A model generated the notes under the pieces. The model saw only the letters and a list, made by a program, of their open reading frames with translations. It was not told the DNA's origin and did no database searches. Below are positions 18,267-28,371 of a DNA stretch of 64,000 nucleotides, piece after piece. Numbering within the stretch: the first letter of the stretch is position 1; every line of letters begins with the position of its first letter. The position numbers and the translations under genes are program-made. This DNA is from Amantichitinum ursilacus. GTDB lineage: Bacteria; Pseudomonadota; Gammaproteobacteria; Burkholderiales; Chitinibacteraceae. The stretch covers positions 1-64,000 of the forward strand of contig NZ_LAQT01000004.1 in NCBI RefSeq assembly GCF_001294205.1. Direction: 5' to 3'.

Positions 18267-20693
18267 TCAGATCGTCACTTGCTGCCCGGCCAGCAGCAAC
18301 CAGGTTTCGACCACGGTGTCGGGGTTCAGCGAAATGGTTTCGATGCCCTCACCCACCAGCCATTGCGCCAGATCGGGGTGATCAGACGGGCCCTGGCCGC
18401 AAATGCCGACGTATTTGCCGCGCGCTTTGCAGGCTTTGATGGCCATGCTCAACATCGCTTTCACCGCGTCATTGCGCTCATCAAACGACGCGGATACCGG
18501 CCCGCCCGAATCGCGATCAATGCCCAGGGTCAATTGCGTCATATCGTTGGAGCCAATCGAGAAGCCATCAAAATGATCGAGAAAGCGATCCGCCAATACC
18601 GCATTGGACGGAATCTCGCACATCATGATTACGCGCAGATTGTTTTCGCCGCGTTTCAATCCATTCTGCGCCAGCAATTCGATCACCTTTTCCGCCTCGG
18701 CAACGGTGCGCACAAACGGGATCATCACTTCGACGTTATCCAGCCCCATCACGTCGCGCACTTTCTTCACCGCGCGGCATTCCAGCTCAAAGCAATCACG
18801 GAACGACGGATCGATATAGCGCGAGGCGCCACGGAAACCCAGCATCGGGTTTTCTTCATGCGGTTCGTATTGCGGGCCGCCAATCAGATTGGCGTATTCG
18901 TTCGATTTAAAGTCGGACAAACGCACGATTACTTTACGCGGCCAGAATGCTGCCGCAAGGGTGGCAATGCCCTCAGCAATCTTGTCGACATAGAAATCAA
19001 CCGCCGAGCGATAGCCAGCAATGCGTTCTTCCACCTGCGCTTTCAATTCCGGCTGCAGATTGGGATAAGCCAGCAGCGCCTTCGGATGCACGCCGATCAT
19101 GCGGTTAATAATAAATTCCAGCCGCGCCAGGCCCACACCTTCATTGGGCAATTGGCAGAATTCAAATGCCAGATCGGGATTACCCACATTCATCATCAGC
19201 TTGACCGGCGATTCGGGCATTTTCTCCAGCGAAACATCCACCCGTTCAAACCGCAGCAAGCCCTGATACACGTTGCCGGTATCGCCCTCGGCACACGACA
19301 CGGTCACTTCATCGCCTTCGCGCAATACGTGAGTGGCGTCGCCGCAGCCCACAACCGCGGGGATGCCAAGTTCACGCGCGATGATGGCGGCGTGGCAGGT
19401 GCGGCCGCCGCGATTGGTGACAATGGCGGCTGCGCGCTTCATCACCGGCTCCCAATCGGGGTCGGTCATATCCGAGACCAGAACATCGCCAGGCGCAACG
19501 CGATCCATTTCGGATACGTCTTTAATAATGCGCACCTTGCCCGAACCAATTTTCTGGCCAATGGCGCGGCCTTCAGTCAATACCGTGCTGCGTTCGTGCA
19601 AACGGAAGCGGCTTAATTTATCCGCCGCGCTTTCTTGCGATTTAACCGTTTCCGGGCGCGCTTGCAGGATATACAGCTTGCCATCGACGCCATCCCGACC
19701 CCATTCAATATCCATGGGACGGCCATAATGTTGCTCAATGGTGACGGCATAGCCGGCCAGCTCTTCCACCTCGGCATCGGTTAAAGAAAACTGGCGGCGC
19801 TCGGCTAAAGGCACGTCCACCGTACGCACCGATTTACCGGCCACGGTTTCGGTATCGAATTCCATCTTGATGGCTTTGCCGCCCAGATGTTTGCGCACAA
19901 TGGCCGGACGCCCCGCTTTCAATGTGGGCTTGTGCACATAGAATTCATCGGGATTCACCGCGCCCTGCACCACCGTTTCGCCCAAGCCATACGACGCGGT
20001 CACAAACACCACCTGATCAAAACCGGTTTCGGTATCAATCGAGAACATCACACCCGCCGCGCCCAGATCAGAACGCACCATGCGTTGCACACCAGCCGAC
20101 AGCGCCACCAGTTTGTGATCAAAGCCTTTATGCACGCGATAAGCGATGGCGCGATCGTTATATAAAGAGGCAAATACCTCTTTGATGGCGTGCAGGATGT
20201 TGGCAAAGCCGCGGATATTCAAAAACGTTTCTTGCTGGCCGGCAAACGAGGCATCCGGCAAATCTTCCGCCGTGGCCGAAGAGCGCACGGCGACCGTGGC
20301 GTCGTCGCCCAATAAGGCGTAATGCGCGGCAATTTCGTTTTCCAGTTCCGGCGGAAATGGCGTGGCTACAATCCATTCACGGATTTGCTTGCCGACGACG
20401 GCCAGCGCTTTGACGTCATCCACATCCAGCCCTTGCAACGCCGCGTCGATACGGCCCGCCAGGTTTTCGTGCGCCAGAAATTGCCGATACGCATCGGCTG
20501 TGGTGGCAAAGCCGCCAGGTACGCGCACACCCTGATTGGCCAGTTGCGAAATCATCTCCCCCAGCGAGGCGTTTTTGCCGCCGACCTGGTCGACCTGATG
20601 CATGCGCAGATGCACAAAATCGATCACGCGGGCGTGGGGGTCGGGCGCGGTTGCGGTGGGTTGCGATGCGGCGGGGTGCTCAGCGACGTTCAT
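18267..20693 (-). CDS. ppsA: Phosphoenolpyruvate synthase
   Basis: An 808-aa enzyme that makes PEP from pyruvate, ATP and water for gluconeogenesis. The start at 20693 has GAGG upstream; an ATG at 20741 is open but less likely. Order of regions: the N-terminal ATP-grasp domain ([18 protein letters not shown]... and [25 protein letters not shown]), the phosphohistidine swivelling domain ([25 protein letters not shown], with the catalytic His), and the C-terminal PEP-binding barrel ([38 protein letters not shown]). The threonine next to the catalytic His (GRTCHA) is the site that PpsR phosphorylates in the family. Two PpsR-type genes start on the opposite strand about 360 bases away. Confidence 0.97.
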   Translation of the reverse strand: MNVAEHPAASQPTATAPDPHARVIDFVHLRMHQVDQVGGKNASLGEMISQLANQGVRVPGGFATTADAYRQFLAHENLAGRIDAALQGLDVDDVKALAVVGKQIREWIVATPFPPELENEIAAHYALLGDDATVAVRSSATAEDLPDASFAGQQETFLNIRGFANILHAIKEVFASLYNDRAIAYRVHKGFDHKLVALSAGVQRMVRSDLGAAGVMFSIDTETGFDQVVFVTASYGLGETVVQGAVNPDEFYVHKPTLKAGRPAIVRKHLGGKAIKMEFDTETVAGKSVRTVDVPLAERRQFSLTDAEVEELAGYAVTIEQHYGRPMDIEWGRDGVDGKLYILQARPETVKSQESAADKLSRFRLHERSTVLTEGRAIGQKIGSGKVRIIKDVSEMDRVAPGDVLVSDMTDPDWEPVMKRAAAIVTNRGGRTCHAAIIARELGIPAVVGCGDATHVLREGDEVTVSCAEGDTGNVYQGLLRFERVDVSLEKMPESPVKLMMNVGNPDLAFEFCQLPNEGVGLARLEFIINRMIGVHPKALLAYPNLQPELKAQVEERIAGYRSAVDFYVDKIAEGIATLAAAFWPRKVIVRLSDFKSNEYANLIGGPQYEPHEENPMLGFRGASRYIDPSFRDCFELECRAVKKVRDVMGLDNVEVMIPFVRTVAEAEKVIELLAQNGLKRGENNLRVIMMCEIPSNAVLADRFLDHFDGFSIGSNDMTQLTLGIDRDSGGPVSASFDERNDAVKAMLSMAIKACKARGKYVGICGQGPSDHPDLAQWLVGEGIETISLNPDTVVETWLLLAGQQVTI

Positions 20694-21056
20694 GGCGTAC
20701 CTCGTCAAAAAATGTTGCGTTGCAAAACAGGTTGGACCCATTCTAGGCTGACACTTGCTAGCGCATAGTGGCGAAATCCATTACAGGAAAATCCCGCATG
20801 GGGAAAGCCGCAACAGCGCTGTATGACTTTGATTTTGCGTTTGATTCTGCATTTAAAACAGCGCCATGGGTACTCCTCCCGAGCACTGGAAACGACGTAA
20901 GCAAACTAATCACATTCTGCGAATTTGCTTGCCGTAATGCGGCCATGTGATAAAACGATGAGCTACAGGATTACGCCAATGACGAACCGGATTGCGATCC
21001 CGAGAATGATTTGTTTTGCCTGTGCCATTGCGTGACCAAACCGGAGAACGTTGTAC
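20694..21056. other. Divergent promoter region between ppsA and ppsR
   Basis: A 363-base gap between divergently transcribed ppsA and its presumed regulator. It must hold both promoters and is more A+T-rich than its flanks around 20,820-20,940. A 60-codon GTG-initiated frame at 20768-20950 lacks a recognisable ribosome binding site or domain, so I do not call it. I see no clear operator palindrome. Confidence 0.5.
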
Positions 21057-21875
21057 ATGCCGCGCACCGCCTTTTTTGTGTCTGATCGCACCGGCATTAC
21101 CGCCGAAATGCTTGGGCATTCTTTGCTGACCCAGTTTGACGACGTTAATTTCCGCCGCATTACCCTGCCGTATATCGACAACCGGGATAAAGCCGAAGAA
21201 ACCGCCACGCTGATCCGGCAACAGGCGGCGGCCGATCAATGCCGGCCGATTGTGTTTTCCACGATGGTGGATGCCACGCTGCGCAAGATCATTCACGTGG
21301 AAGAGGCGCTGACGCTGGATTTTTTCCAGATCTTTATTGATCCGCTGGAACGCGAATTGGGCCGCGAGTCATCGCACATCCAGGGCAAATCGCACGGCAT
21401 CAGCAATTTTGAGGAATACAAAGCGCGCATCGATGCCGTCAACTTTACGATCAGCCACGACGACGGCGTCATGCCGCGCGATCTGAACGAAGCCGACATT
21501 ATCCTGATTGGCGTATCACGCTCCGCCAAAACCCCCACGTGTTTATATCTGGCGCTGCAATACGGTATTAAAGCGGCCAATTACCCGCTGACGCCTGAAG
21601 ACTTTGGCGCGCACACGCTGCCGCGTCTGCTATTGCCCTATCGCACCAAATTGTTTGGCCTGACCATCGATCCGGAACGACTGTCGCAAATCCGCGAAGA
21701 ACGCAAACCAGGCAGCAAATATGCGCAGTTTGATAATTGCCAGTTTGAAGTCAACGAGGCCGAAGCCTTGATGCGCCACGTGGGCGTGCCGTATCTCAGC
21801 TCAACCACGCGCTCCATTGAAGAACTGGCCACCAGCATCATGCATCGCGCCGGTCTGGTGCGCCGCACCTTTTAA
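21057..21875 (+). CDS. ppsR: PEP synthase regulatory protein PpsR
   Basis: A 272-aa bifunctional serine/threonine kinase and pyrophosphorylase (DUF299 family) that inactivates PEP synthase by ADP-dependent phosphorylation next to the catalytic His and reactivates it by phosphorolysis. The ATG at 21057 has GGAG ten bases upstream. Conserved features are the N-terminal VSDRTGITAEMLGHSLLTQF, ISHDDGVMPRDL, the P-loop GVSRSAKTPTCLYLA, and the block HKLFGLTIDPERL-type region (here TKLFGLTIDPERLSQIREERKPGSKYA). All key positions match E. coli PpsR, so this copy is the likely functional regulator of the divergent ppsA. A paralogue follows after 35 bases. Confidence 0.95.
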   Translation: MPRTAFFVSDRTGITAEMLGHSLLTQFDDVNFRRITLPYIDNRDKAEETATLIRQQAAADQCRPIVFSTMVDATLRKIIHVEEALTLDFFQIFIDPLERELGRESSHIQGKSHGISNFEEYKARIDAVNFTISHDDGVMPRDLNEADIILIGVSRSAKTPTCLYLALQYGIKAANYPLTPEDFGAHTLPRLLLPYRTKLFGLTIDPERLSQIREERKPGSKYAQFDNCQFEVNEAEALMRHVGVPYLSSTTRSIEELATSIMHRAGLVRRTF

Positions 21876-21910
21876 AGTATTGCTCGCCTACCCTCAGGGA
21901 TTTGCCGCCT

Positions 21911-22729
21911 ATGCCCCGCACTGCGTTTATTGTTTCCGGCCGCACCGCCATTACCGCAGAAATGTTGGCGCATAGCCTGATTACGCAGTTTGAAGACGTA
22001 ACCATCCGCCGCATTGTGCTGCCCTATATCGACACGCCCGAAAAAGCCGAGCAAGCCGTGGCGCAAATCCGCGCGCAAGCACTAACGGACCAATGCAGGC
22101 CGCTGGTATTCAGCACATTTATCAATGCCCATCTGCGCCAGCTGTTTGATATTCCCGAAGCGCTCATGATGGATTTCTTTGAATCCTTTATCGGCCCGCT
22201 GGAACAGGAATTACAGCGCCCGTCCGGCCATACCGCGGGCAAAGTACATGGCATCGCCAATTTTGAAGAATATAAAAACCGCATTGATGCGGTTAATTTC
22301 ACCACTGCGCATGACGATGGCGGCATGGCCAAAAACCTGCAGGATGCCGATGTAATTCTGGTGGGCGTATCGCGTTCGGGCAAAACGCCCACCTGCCTGT
22401 ATCTGGCGCTGCAATACGGCATTAAAGCGGCCAATTATCCGTTTACGCCGGAAGACTTTGCGCAACACGCCCTGCCCAAGCCGCTATTGCCATTCCGGCA
22501 CAAATTGTTTGGTATCACCATCGAGCCAGAACGGCTGGCGCAAATCCGCTTTTCGCGTAAGCCAGACAGCCACTATTGCAAGCTGGAAACCTGCCAGGAC
22601 GAAGTGGCGCAGGCCGAAACGCTGATGCTCGCTGAGAATATTCCGTACCTGAACACCACGCGACTTTCGATCGAAGAGCTGTCGACCACCATCATGCTCA
22701 AGGCCGGGCTGAAGCGGCGTTGTTATTAG
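21911..22729 (+). CDS. Second, divergent PpsR-family paralogue
   Basis: A 272-aa tandem paralogue of the preceding gene, similar over its whole length. It keeps the P-loop (GVSRSGKTPTCLYLA), the HDDG motif (TAHDDGGMAKNL) and KLFGITIEPERLAQIR. It differs at positions that are conserved in the first copy and in E. coli PpsR: the N-terminal SD(R/G)T is SGRT here, losing the aspartate, and the IREER stretch is IRFSR. The ATG at 21911 follows AGGGA. The family includes regulators of both PEP synthase and pyruvate phosphate dikinase; no PPDK gene is in the window. It could be a diverged PPDK-type regulator, a partner of the first copy, or a drifting duplicate. Confidence 0.88.
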   Translation: MPRTAFIVSGRTAITAEMLAHSLITQFEDVTIRRIVLPYIDTPEKAEQAVAQIRAQALTDQCRPLVFSTFINAHLRQLFDIPEALMMDFFESFIGPLEQELQRPSGHTAGKVHGIANFEEYKNRIDAVNFTTAHDDGGMAKNLQDADVILVGVSRSGKTPTCLYLALQYGIKAANYPFTPEDFAQHALPKPLLPFRHKLFGITIEPERLAQIRFSRKPDSHYCKLETCQDEVAQAETLMLAENIPYLNTTRLSIEELSTTIMLKAGLKRRCY

Positions 22730-22854
22730 GCGCGCGAGGGCTCAAAAAACCCCGGCAAAATCTTTCAACATTTGACAACCGCAGCTTTCCGACTACAGCC
22801 AGCGCGGGTTAAACTCTCGCCTTCGTTTCCTTCGCCCCTTGCCGCCGCTTACAC

Positions 22855-23592
22855 ATGTCCAACGCCCGCTCTGATGTCTCCGCTTTCGAATTTAAAAGTA
22901 GCGGGTTAAAACTGCTGACCTTTGTGCCAGCCACGCTGGACGTCGCCGTGCTGGACGCCGCGCTGCAACAGCGCCTGGGTGGCCGCGAGCATATGTTAAG
23001 CAACGAGCAGGTAGCGCTCGATTTCAACCAGTTGCCGCAAACGCCCACCGCGGCGGAAGTCAGTGCCTTGATGGCCGTGCTGCGCAATTACGCGCTCAAG
23101 CCGGTAATGGCGCTGGGTGGCAACGACGCGCAACAAGCCGCCGCGCAAGAAGCCGGCTTGTTGTTGCTGGATGAAGAAACGCGGGTGGCCGCCGCTGCCG
23201 CAACGCCCGCACCGGCCCCCGCACCCGTCGCCGCGCCTGAGGCCGCCCCGGTGCGCGCGCCCGCCATGGTGATTACCCGCCCGGTACGTACCGGCCAGCA
23301 GGTTTATGCCAAGGGCAGCGATCTGGTGGTGTTGGCACTGGTGTCCAATGGCGCCGAAGTGATCGCCGATGGCCATATCCACGTGTATGCGCCGTTACGC
23401 GGCCGTGCCCTGGCTGGCGCACGCGGCGATACCAGCGCAAGAATTTTTACCACCAGCCTGGAAGCCGAGCTGGTGTCGATCGCCGGGGTGTATCGCACGC
23501 TGGACGAATCATTGCCGGCGTCGGTCAAATCAAAACCGGCGCAGGTTTTTCTGGATCAAGACAATCTGGTTATAGAAGCACTGGCGCTTTAA
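22855..23592 (+). CDS. minC: Septum site-determining protein MinC
   Basis: A 245-aa inhibitor of FtsZ polymerisation that, brought to the poles by MinD, restricts division to mid-cell. The N-terminal domain (about 1-110: FEFKSSGLKLLTFVPATLDVAVLDAAL) contacts FtsZ. An Ala/Pro-rich linker (PAPAPAPVAAPEAAP, about 120-140) leads to the C-terminal beta-helix (VRTGQQVYAKGSDLVVLALVSNGAEVIADGHIHVYAPLRGRALAGA) that dimerises and binds MinD. It is first in a minCDE operon, 45 bases before minD. Confidence 0.96.
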   Translation: MSNARSDVSAFEFKSSGLKLLTFVPATLDVAVLDAALQQRLGGREHMLSNEQVALDFNQLPQTPTAAEVSALMAVLRNYALKPVMALGGNDAQQAAAQEAGLLLLDEETRVAAAAATPAPAPAPVAAPEAAPVRAPAMVITRPVRTGQQVYAKGSDLVVLALVSNGAEVIADGHIHVYAPLRGRALAGARGDTSARIFTTSLEAELVSIAGVYRTLDESLPASVKSKPAQVFLDQDNLVIEALAL

Positions 23593-23637
23593 GCGTCCAG
23601 GCCAACACCAACACTGCAGAGATAAAAGGGATTATTC

Positions 23638-24447
23638 GTGGCCAAAATCATTGTTGTCACTTCCGGCAAAGGTGGCGTGGGCAAGACCACCACCAGCGCC
23701 AGTTTTGCCTCCGGCCTGGCATTGCGCGGCTTTAAAACTGCCGTGATCGATTTTGACGTGGGTTTGCGTAACCTCGATCTGATCATGGGTTGCGAACGCC
23801 GCGTGGTGTATGACTTCGTCAACGTCATTCAGGGCGAAGCCACGCTGCGCCAGGCGCTGATCAAGGACAAGAACAGCGACAACCTGTTTATCCTGCCCGC
23901 CTCGCAAACGCGCGATAAAGACGCGCTGTCCAAAGAAGGCGTGCAAAAAGTGCTGGAAGAACTGGCGGCCGATGGTTTTGATTACATCGTCTGTGACAGT
24001 CCGGCTGGCATCGAAACCGGCGCTTTCCTGGCGCTGTATTTCGCTGATGAAGCCGTGGTAGTTACTAACCCGGAAGTCTCGTCGGTGCGCGATTCGGATC
24101 GCATTATTGGCATTCTGGATGCCAAATCGAAGAAAGCCGAAGAAGGCGGCCAGGTTAAAACGCATTTGCTGGTTACGCGTTATTCGCCCAAGCGGGTGGA
24201 TAGCGGCGAAATGCTGTCGCTGGACGACGTACAACATCTGCTGCGCATTTCGCTGATTGGCGTGGTGCCGGAATCCGAAGTAGTGCTGCAGGCGTCCAAC
24301 GCGGGCGCGCCGGCGATTCATTCCGCTGGCACCGATGTGTCCGAGGCGTACAAGGACGTGGTGGCCCGTTTCCTGGGTGAAGAAAAACCGCTGCGCTTTA
24401 TTGAAGCGCCGAAGCAGCCGTTCTGGAAACGGCTGTTCGGAGGCTAA
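23638..24447 (+). CDS. minD: Septum site-determining ATPase MinD
   Basis: A 269-aa membrane-associated ATPase that oscillates between poles with MinE and recruits MinC. It starts with GTG (23638). The deviant Walker A motif with its signature lysine is KGGVGKTTTSASFASGLA, and switch regions are in FDVGLRNLDLIMGCERRVVYDF and VCDSPAGIETGA. The C-terminal amphipathic membrane-targeting helix is visible as LRFIEAPKQPFWKRLFGG. Three bases separate it from minE. Confidence 0.98.
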   Translation: MAKIIVVTSGKGGVGKTTTSASFASGLALRGFKTAVIDFDVGLRNLDLIMGCERRVVYDFVNVIQGEATLRQALIKDKNSDNLFILPASQTRDKDALSKEGVQKVLEELAADGFDYIVCDSPAGIETGAFLALYFADEAVVVTNPEVSSVRDSDRIIGILDAKSKKAEEGGQVKTHLLVTRYSPKRVDSGEMLSLDDVQHLLRISLIGVVPESEVVLQASNAGAPAIHSAGTDVSEAYKDVVARFLGEEKPLRFIEAPKQPFWKRLFGG

Positions 24448-24450
24448 ACC

Positions 24451-24711
24451 ATGTCTATCCTCAGCTATTTCTTTGGCGAAAAGAAAAAAAGCGCCAGCGT
24501 GGCGCGCGAGCGTTTGCAGATTATTCTGGCGCACGAACGCGCCGGTCGTGACGCACCCGATTATTTGCCGCAACTGCAACGCGAGTTGATTGAAGTCATC
24601 TCCAAATACGTGGCGATCAATCCGGACGACATCAAAGTGCAGCTCGACAAGAAAGACGATTTCGAGGTACTCGAAGTCAACATCGTGTTGCCCGAGCACG
24701 CGCGGCGCTAG
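24451..24711 (+). CDS. minE: Cell division topological specificity factor MinE
   Basis: An 86-aa activator of MinD ATPase that drives Min oscillation. The N-terminal membrane- and MinD-contacting region ([27 protein letters not shown]) and the C-terminal dimerisation domain ([43 protein letters not shown]) match the family in length and order. It is last in minCDE and is followed by a strong terminator. Confidence 0.97.
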   Translation: MSILSYFFGEKKKSASVARERLQIILAHERAGRDAPDYLPQLQRELIEVISKYVAINPDDIKVQLDKKDDFEVLEVNIVLPEHARR

Positions 24712-24740
24712 AATAACGGCATTGTTTCTCATCACAATGC

Positions 24741-24777
24741 AGCACAAAGAGAGGCCCGTCCTCTCTTTGTGCTTTTT
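24741..24777 (+). terminator. Rho-independent terminator of minCDE
   Basis: A 14-bp perfect stem (AGCACAAAGAGAGG / CCTCTCTTTGTGCT) with loop CCCGT is followed by TTTT. It lies 30 bases past the minE stop. Confidence 0.9.
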
Positions 24778-24852
24778 ACGCGCCGTCCCCATATGCTTTT
24801 GTTAACGCATGTTTAATTGCAGCAATGCCAGGACGGGCGAGGAAAAATCAAT

Positions 24853-25662
24853 ATGTCAGTCACCATCAAGAACGCCGAGGACATCGCCAGGATGCGCGTG
24901 GCCGGCCGCCTGGCCGCCGAAGTCCTTGATTACATTACCCCGTTTGTCAAACCGGGCGTCACCACCGAAGAACTGGACCGGCTGTGCCATGAATACATGG
25001 TAAACGTGCAAGGCACGATTCCTGCGCCGCTCAATTATCAGCCGCCGGGTTATACGCCCTACCCCAAGGCCGTTTGCACTTCGATCAATAACGTGGTGTG
25101 CCACGGCATTCCCAATGACAAACCATTGAAGAATGGCGATGCGCTCAATATCGACGTGACCGTCATCAAAGACGGTTATCACGGCGACACCAGCCGCATG
25201 TTTATGGTGGGCGACAAGGTGCCACCGCATGCGCAGCGCTTGTCGCAAGTGACCTTTGATTGCATGTGGATCGGCATCGAGCAAGTCAAGCCGGGCGCGA
25301 CGCTAGGCGATATTGGCGAAGCCATTCAGCGCTATGCCGAGAAAGCCGGTTATTCGGTGGTGCGCGAATTCTGTGGCCACGGCATCGGCACGCGGTTTCA
25401 TGAAGATCCGCAAGTGGTGCATTACGGCAAAGCCGGCACCGGCATGGCGCTGGAAGCCGGCATGATCTTTACCATCGAGCCGATGATTAACGCTGGCAAA
25501 CGCGAAATCCGCGCCATGCCCGATGGCTGGACCATCGTCACGCGTGATCGCTCGCTGTCGGCGCAGTGGGAACACACGGTGCTGGTCACCGAAACCGGCT
25601 ACGAGGTGCTGACGCGCTCGGCTGGCGTGCAAGACAAACCATCGCAATATTTGCTGGGATAA
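24853..25662 (+). CDS. map: Methionine aminopeptidase type I
   Basis: A 269-aa metalloenzyme that removes the initiator methionine from nascent proteins. The start at 24853 follows GAGGAAAA. The fold is the pita-bread type. Substrate and metal residues lie in NVVCHGIP, the metal ligands in LNIDVTVIKDGYHGDTSRMF (two Asp), GHGIGTRFHEDP (His), FTIEPM (Glu) and AQWEHTVLVT (Glu). It is ten bases upstream of glnD and probably cotranscribed with it. Confidence 0.97.
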   Translation: MSVTIKNAEDIARMRVAGRLAAEVLDYITPFVKPGVTTEELDRLCHEYMVNVQGTIPAPLNYQPPGYTPYPKAVCTSINNVVCHGIPNDKPLKNGDALNIDVTVIKDGYHGDTSRMFMVGDKVPPHAQRLSQVTFDCMWIGIEQVKPGATLGDIGEAIQRYAEKAGYSVVREFCGHGIGTRFHEDPQVVHYGKAGTGMALEAGMIFTIEPMINAGKREIRAMPDGWTIVTRDRSLSAQWEHTVLVTETGYEVLTRSAGVQDKPSQYLLG

Positions 25663-25672
25663 GCACATCGAT

Positions 25673-28243
25673 ATGAGCGAACTGCGATCCGTTGGCCAGA
25701 TCCGCGAACATCACGCTGCGCAAAAAGCCGCGTTGCGTGAGCGCTTTAGTTGTCCGCAGCGCGCCGCGCCGCTATTGCGCGCCCTGGCGCAATTAACCGA
25801 TCGCACTTTGCAGGAATTGTGGCAGCGCCACGACTTTGCCGACGACACCTTGCTGGTGGCCGTGGGCGGCTATGGTCGTGGTGAATTGTTTCCGCATTCC
25901 GATATTGATTTGCTGATTCTGCTGCCCGACCAACCCTCCGCCGCCGCGCTGGAAAAGCTGGAAATCTTTGTCGGCGAATTATGGGATATCGGGCTGGAAG
26001 TGGGCCACAGCGTGCGCACCATGGCCGATTGCCTGAGCGAAGCGGAAAAAGACATCACCGTGCAAACCGCATTGCTGGAATGCCGCTGTTTGTCCGGCGA
26101 CCCGGCGCGCTTTGCGCAATTCCGTGAAGCGGTTTACCAGCATATCGACCCCAAAGAGTTTTTTGACGCCAAATTGCTGGAGCAACAAGCACGCTACGGC
26201 AAGTTTGAAAACGCCACCTACAAGCTCGAACCCAATCTGAAAGAAGCCCCGGGCGGCTTACGCGACCTGCATCTGATTGGCTGGATTGCCGGTGCGTTGG
26301 GTCTGGGCCACGACTGGCGCAAGCTGGCCGCGATGGGCATGCTCACCCGGGAAGAAAGTCAGAGCCTGCGCCACGCCGAGCGCGTGCTGCGCACCATCCG
26401 CATCCAGTTGCACTGGATCGCCCGGCGCCGCGAAGACCGCATTCTGTGGGATTACCAGCATCAACTGGCGAGTGATTTCAAGCTGGTGGACAACGAACGC
26501 CAGCGCGCCAGCGAGCAATTGATGGCGCAGTACTATCTGGCCGCGCGCGTGGTGGGGCAATTGACGCCGTTGCTGGTCCAGGCGCTGCGCTCGCGCATCT
26601 ATTCGCAAATCGGCACCGACATTACGCCGCTGAACGAGCGCTTTCAGTTGCGCGGTTCGTCGCTGGAAATTGCTGCGCCCGATGTCTTTGAAAAACACCC
26701 CTCGGCGATGCTCGAATTGTTTTTGCTATACGAGCAACAGCCTTACGCCACCGATATCGCCCCCGAGACGCTGCGCGCGCTATGGCATGCCCGTTCGCTG
26801 ATCGACGACGACTTCCGCGCCGATCCGGCCAACAAAGCGATGTTTATCGATTTGTTCCGCCAGCCGCGCGGCCTGACACACAGCCTGCGTGCGATGAACC
26901 GCTACGGCGTGCTGGGCCGCTATCTGCCGCGCTTTGGCGAGATCGTCGGGCGCATGCAGCACGACTTGTTCCACGTTTATACGGTGGACGAACACACACT
27001 GATGGTGTTGCGTAATCTGCGCCGCTTTGCCATGCCGGCGTTTACACACGAATACCCGTTCTGTTCGCGCCTGACCGAAGAATTTGAACGCCCGGAAGCG
27101 TTGTACCTCAGCGCGCTGTTCCACGATATCGGCAAGGGCCGCGGTGGCGATCACTCCACGCTGGGCGAAGCGATCGCCGAAAAATTCTGTGCCGAGCATC
27201 CGCTGCACCCCGATGATCGCGCGCTGATTCCGTGGCTGGTGCAGCAACATCTGGTGATGTCGCAAGTGGCGCAGAAGCAGGACGTGTATGACCCCGACGT
27301 CATCGCCGATTTCGCCAAACGGGTGGGCGACCAGCGTCGGCTGACCGCTTTGTATCTGCTGACCGTGGCCGATATCCGCGGCACCAGCCCCAAGGTATGG
27401 AATGCGTGGAAAGCCAAGTTGCTGGAAGACTTGTTCAAAGCCACCCAACGCTATCTGAATAGCCAGAACATCGGCGTGCGGTCGTGGGTGGAAGAACGCC
27501 AGGAAGAAGCGCTGCGCTTACTGCGCCTGTACGGCCTGCGCCCCGATGCGCATGAGGCTTTCTGGAAACAACTGGATACCGTCTACTTTCTGCGCAACGA
27601 AGCGCGCGAGATTGCCTGGCACACCCGGCAGTTGTTTACGCGACTGAACACCGACGAGCCCATTGTGCGTGCGCGCTTGTCCGAGACCGGCGAAGGCTTG
27701 CAGGTGCTGGTGTACACCAAAGATGTGCCTGACTTGTTTGCGCGGATTTGCGCTTTCTTCGAGAAAGCGGGCTACAGCATTTTTGATGCGCACATCCAGA
27801 CCACGCGCCATGGTTACGCGCTGGACAGCTTTTATGTGTATATCCAGGACCACGCCGGGCAAAGCTATCGCGACCTGATCGGCTATGTTGAATACGAACT
27901 GGCCACGCAGATTGCGCAAAATGCGCCGTTGCGCGGCCCGGGGCGTAGCCGTATTTCGCGCCAGCAAAAGCATTTCCCGATCCGGCCCGGTGTATCCATC
28001 CGCCCGGACGAGCGCGGTGGGCGTTATTCAATCGTCGAAATCGTGGCAGGTGATCGCGCCGGTTTGCTGTCGGCGATTGCGTCGATTCTGGCCACGCACC
28101 GTCTCGAAATCCACGCCGCCAAGATCATGACCTTGGGCGAACGCGCCGAAGATAACTTTGTGGTGTCGGGCAATGTGCTGGGCGACGAACGCGCGGTGCG
28201 GCAGATTGAGGGTGAAATTCTGCAGGCGCTACAAGCGGCGTAA
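25673..28243 (+). CDS. glnD: [Protein-PII] uridylyltransferase/uridylyl-removing enzyme
   Basis: An 856-aa glutamine sensor that uridylylates PII proteins at low nitrogen and deuridylylates them at high glutamine. The nucleotidyltransferase domain has GGYGRGELFPHSDIDLLILL (about residues 65-84, with the G-x-D-x-D catalytic aspartates). A central linker region follows. The HD domain carries ALFHDIGKGRGGDHSTLGE (metal ligands, about 480-500). The C-terminus has two ACT domains (VLVYTKDVPDLFARICAFFEKAGYSIF and VEIVAGDRAGLLSAIASILATHRLEIHAAKI) that bind glutamine. Length and order match E. coli GlnD. No PII gene is adjacent. Confidence 0.97.
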   Translation: MSELRSVGQIREHHAAQKAALRERFSCPQRAAPLLRALAQLTDRTLQELWQRHDFADDTLLVAVGGYGRGELFPHSDIDLLILLPDQPSAAALEKLEIFVGELWDIGLEVGHSVRTMADCLSEAEKDITVQTALLECRCLSGDPARFAQFREAVYQHIDPKEFFDAKLLEQQARYGKFENATYKLEPNLKEAPGGLRDLHLIGWIAGALGLGHDWRKLAAMGMLTREESQSLRHAERVLRTIRIQLHWIARRREDRILWDYQHQLASDFKLVDNERQRASEQLMAQYYLAARVVGQLTPLLVQALRSRIYSQIGTDITPLNERFQLRGSSLEIAAPDVFEKHPSAMLELFLLYEQQPYATDIAPETLRALWHARSLIDDDFRADPANKAMFIDLFRQPRGLTHSLRAMNRYGVLGRYLPRFGEIVGRMQHDLFHVYTVDEHTLMVLRNLRRFAMPAFTHEYPFCSRLTEEFERPEALYLSALFHDIGKGRGGDHSTLGEAIAEKFCAEHPLHPDDRALIPWLVQQHLVMSQVAQKQDVYDPDVIADFAKRVGDQRRLTALYLLTVADIRGTSPKVWNAWKAKLLEDLFKATQRYLNSQNIGVRSWVEERQEEALRLLRLYGLRPDAHEAFWKQLDTVYFLRNEAREIAWHTRQLFTRLNTDEPIVRARLSETGEGLQVLVYTKDVPDLFARICAFFEKAGYSIFDAHIQTTRHGYALDSFYVYIQDHAGQSYRDLIGYVEYELATQIAQNAPLRGPGRSRISRQQKHFPIRPGVSIRPDERGGRYSIVEIVAGDRAGLLSAIASILATHRLEIHAAKIMTLGERAEDNFVVSGNVLGDERAVRQIEGEILQALQAA

Positions 28244-28371
28244 TACGGTGCTGGCGTGATGGCGTTGGCGCGCGGTGTGGCGTGGTAAGCGCACTCTGCG
28301 TGCCGACCATGCAGAGCGCCACGCCGCCGATTACAATCATTTTCTCAAAATAGCTTCTGGCCCGAGGTTGC

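Noticed and set aside
20768-20950. 60-codon ORF between ppsA and ppsR
   Set aside because: It starts with GTG without a ribosome binding site and has no recognisable domain; it sits in the divergent promoter region.
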